Below, piece by piece: positions 62,037 through 64,000 of a stretch of 64,000 nt of DNA. Source of the DNA: Apostichopus japonicus (lineage: Eukaryota; Echinodermata; Holothuroidea; Aspidochirotida; Stichopodidae); assembly GCF_037975245.1 (NCBI RefSeq), contig NC_092573.1, positions 19,443,265-19,507,264 of the forward strand, read 5' to 3'. The first letter of the stretch is position 1, and each line of letters begins with the position of its first letter. The notes under the pieces were generated by a model. It was not told the origin of the DNA. It did no database searches and saw nothing but the letters and a program-made list of their open reading frames with translations. Made by a program: the position numbers and the translations under genes.

Positions 62037-62335
62037 ATGTATGCCGACATATATTCGATTTAATGCCGACATAAATTCGATTTAATGGTACATAAATTCA
62101 ATTTTATGCAGACAGTAATTCTGAGCTAATCAGTATGCAGTATTTATGTCTACTTAAAATTGATTTAATGTGGACATAAATTCGAATTCATACAGACATA
62201 TATTCAAAATAATGCTGGCATATATTCAAATTAATGCTAGGCTAGCATATTTTCGATATAATATCAGCATATATTCGATTTATAGTTAGCATATATCCGT
62301 TTTAATGCTGACATATAATCGACCAATGAGAGTGC
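62037..62335. repeat. Degenerate 22-24-bp tandem repeat upstream of the C3-like gene
   Basis: About a dozen imperfect copies of a unit like GCCGACATAAATTCGATTTA run through this stretch. Some share the GACATAA(A)TTC core with the doubled motif in the proximal promoter. The stretch lies 630-930 bases upstream of the start codon. Confidence 0.7.
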
Positions 62336-64000
62336 AGGAATATATGTATTTCTGCATATAATCACTTCCGACAGCAATTCAGCCTGATTCGTGCTTAGAT
62401 GGCAATTCAACAACCATCCCCTGCACGGGGTGACAAAGGAATGATCAGCTCGGTTGTCAACTAGTTAAATTAGGTACGTCACTCCTCGTCACTATATATT
62501 AATTAATGGATGGTTCATTCATAAGCGCATATCAGATAACAGGTGATAAACAAGTTAGCCCTTTGTTCCTATTCCGATCTAGGCACATGTTCATATCAGG
62601 CGCACATCAAGTAGGGTGTAGGTTGTTACCACCCCACCCCACTACCCTTCCTTATCAACCCCACACATATTTAATAAAATAGTTATTAGCAACTTTCCGG
62701 TCAAAAATTTCAGTTTGAATTTTCTGTCGAACGATCCCCAGAAAACCCTGGGAGTCGGCCTCATCGATACCAGGGCCAGCTACCCGCCTTTAGAAATCTT
62801 AGGCTCCCGCCTAGGAACGTAAGGTCAGGAAAGGGAGAAGTAAACCACAGTTTAACAAACACCATGCCAACTGCCAGAATATCAGTGTAATTTGGCAGGC
62901 CATTTGTATCAGATCAGGGGCAGTTTACATATATTTGTATATATATATATATATCGCCATACACGTACAACATTTACTGAAGAAAATAGGAATGTATGGC
63001 AAGGTTCCTTATCTACACAGATGTTGGCCTGATTATCATGTTATATTTCCAGTCTGCGACCTGCGAGGTCAAGAATATCTTACTTTAAACTTCCTGTTCT
63101 GTGTAGACTATGGAGATGTTCACTTGGAATGTAATTATACCTCGGATGTCATGTTTTGACCTTTTGATATATTCCTTATCGAGCCAATCTTAAATCGCTT
63201 CCGTTTTGTTAACTGGTTTATTAAGTTGAAATGAAACAAAAAAAAACCCCGAAAAATGGGTGATCTTTGGGGTACATTTGATTGCATACGGATCACTGGA
63301 ATACATCCTTTGCCGGTATGTATATAAAAGCTCCCGACATCCTTCCCGATTGGCATCTGCATGGTTTCACCGTATATTGGAGGATGCCTTGGACAAATCG
63401 AGGGGTGAGTTTGTGTAAATTCTGAGGGATCCATAAACTTGTACATCACTGTTAATCCGGCTGTTTCAACTCAGTTACGAAGTTGTCACATTTTAGAAGA
63501 CAAGAATGAAACATTTTAAGCAAAGAGTGGCTAGAGCCCTATGTAATCAAATTGAGAAGGAGAGCAAAGATTTCTTATAAACATGCATTGAAAGGGAACC
63601 AAGCTTCAGAGTAGATCAAGTTGCAGGTTTTTGTGACAAGGCTCTATCTTGGGTAACTTCTCCTTTGCATCATCAAACAGTCAGATAATAAATTCACTGA
63701 CCAGAATGTAAGCCGCTTTCGTCCAATCAGAGCGCTAGAAAATAACATGCGATACCGGTCGTCCAATAAGAGCACAAGAAGCCGACATGTATCAATTTAA
63801 TTCGACATATGTCGATTTCAGGACTTATGACACACTAGGCGCACCATATATGTCTCTAGATCATTGCGATTCCCACAGCTGCTCTAATGGACTTATTTCA
63901 TGTTTTTATCGTTGGAATTAATATCGTTGTAATAGTTTGAAAGCCCTGGTTTATTTTGAAAAGGATGACTGTGATGATACCTACGAAAAATAATTGATGT
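62336..64000. other. Upstream flank without a recognised gene
   Basis: Holds a short (TA)n tract at 62936-62953, a dispersed repeat at 63715-63840, and a minus-strand open frame at 63135-63449 that I do not recognise. That frame has an exon-like acceptor (63467 region) but no family motif I can name. Confidence 0.4.
63715..63840. repeat. Dispersed repeat, copy 2
   Basis: Partner of 24329-24450: both share CCAATCAGAGC, TCAATTTAATTCGAC and CAGGACTTATG blocks in the same order. Confidence 0.65.

Noticed and set aside
1-64000. CRISPR arrays, bacterial operons or phage regions
   Set aside because: The window is clearly eukaryotic, with spliced genes, LTR and non-LTR retroelements and DNA transposons. 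Regular arrays here are satellites or minisatellites without spacers.

Overview
This is a eukaryotic, AT-rich, intron-dense and transposon-rich window. It most likely comes from an invertebrate deuterostome, and an echinoderm such as a sea cucumber is my best guess. That guess rests on the type of complement gene and on the repeat families (a Mag/SURL-like Gypsy element, hAT elements, Penelope-like fragments). I could not test it by a search.

One host gene explains the window. A complement C3-like thioester protein gene runs on the minus strand from a signal-peptide exon at 61348-61406 down to the left edge. I placed 30 coding exons by hand from splice sites and family similarity. Every junction keeps phase, and together they encode 1377 codons with no stop. 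The domain order is signal peptide, MG1-MG6, a basic alpha/beta cleavage site, an anaphylatoxin-like domain, MG7, the start of the CUB domain, the thioester domain (GCGEQ motif and a catalytic-type His), and the return to CUB. The end of CUB, MG8 and any C345C domain lie beyond position 1. Two features stand out in the protein. The anaphylatoxin-like domain lacks exactly the two cysteines that form one of its three disulfides, and no clear C3a-type LxxR cleavage end follows it.

Most of the remaining DNA is intron, filled with layered mobile elements. Intron 6 (31356-47176) holds a hAT element (35367-45463, 8-bp duplication GTGGGAAG). The hAT element's own intron holds a young Gypsy retrotransposon (36804-41526, 5-bp duplication GGGGA). 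Intron 13 holds a second, non-coding hAT-type element (25002-26672) with a small hAT MITE nested in it (26153-26505). A sister MITE lies in intron 3 (48904-49222). Intron 2 (49543-59448) holds a candidate TTAA-flanked Kolobok-like element (51138-57118) with THAP and P2X7-tail-like remnants. This is split by an element rich in GACTAA/TTAGTC motifs (about 52049-56703), which itself contains a 1.4-kb foldback. A truncated LINE also lies in intron 2. Penelope-like fragments, tandem repeats, foldbacks and microsatellites fill other introns.

Upstream of the signal-peptide exon (61407-64000) are an inverted CCAAT box, a 17-bp motif repeated twice, and a run of related degenerate 22-24-bp repeats. 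I recognise no second host gene there.
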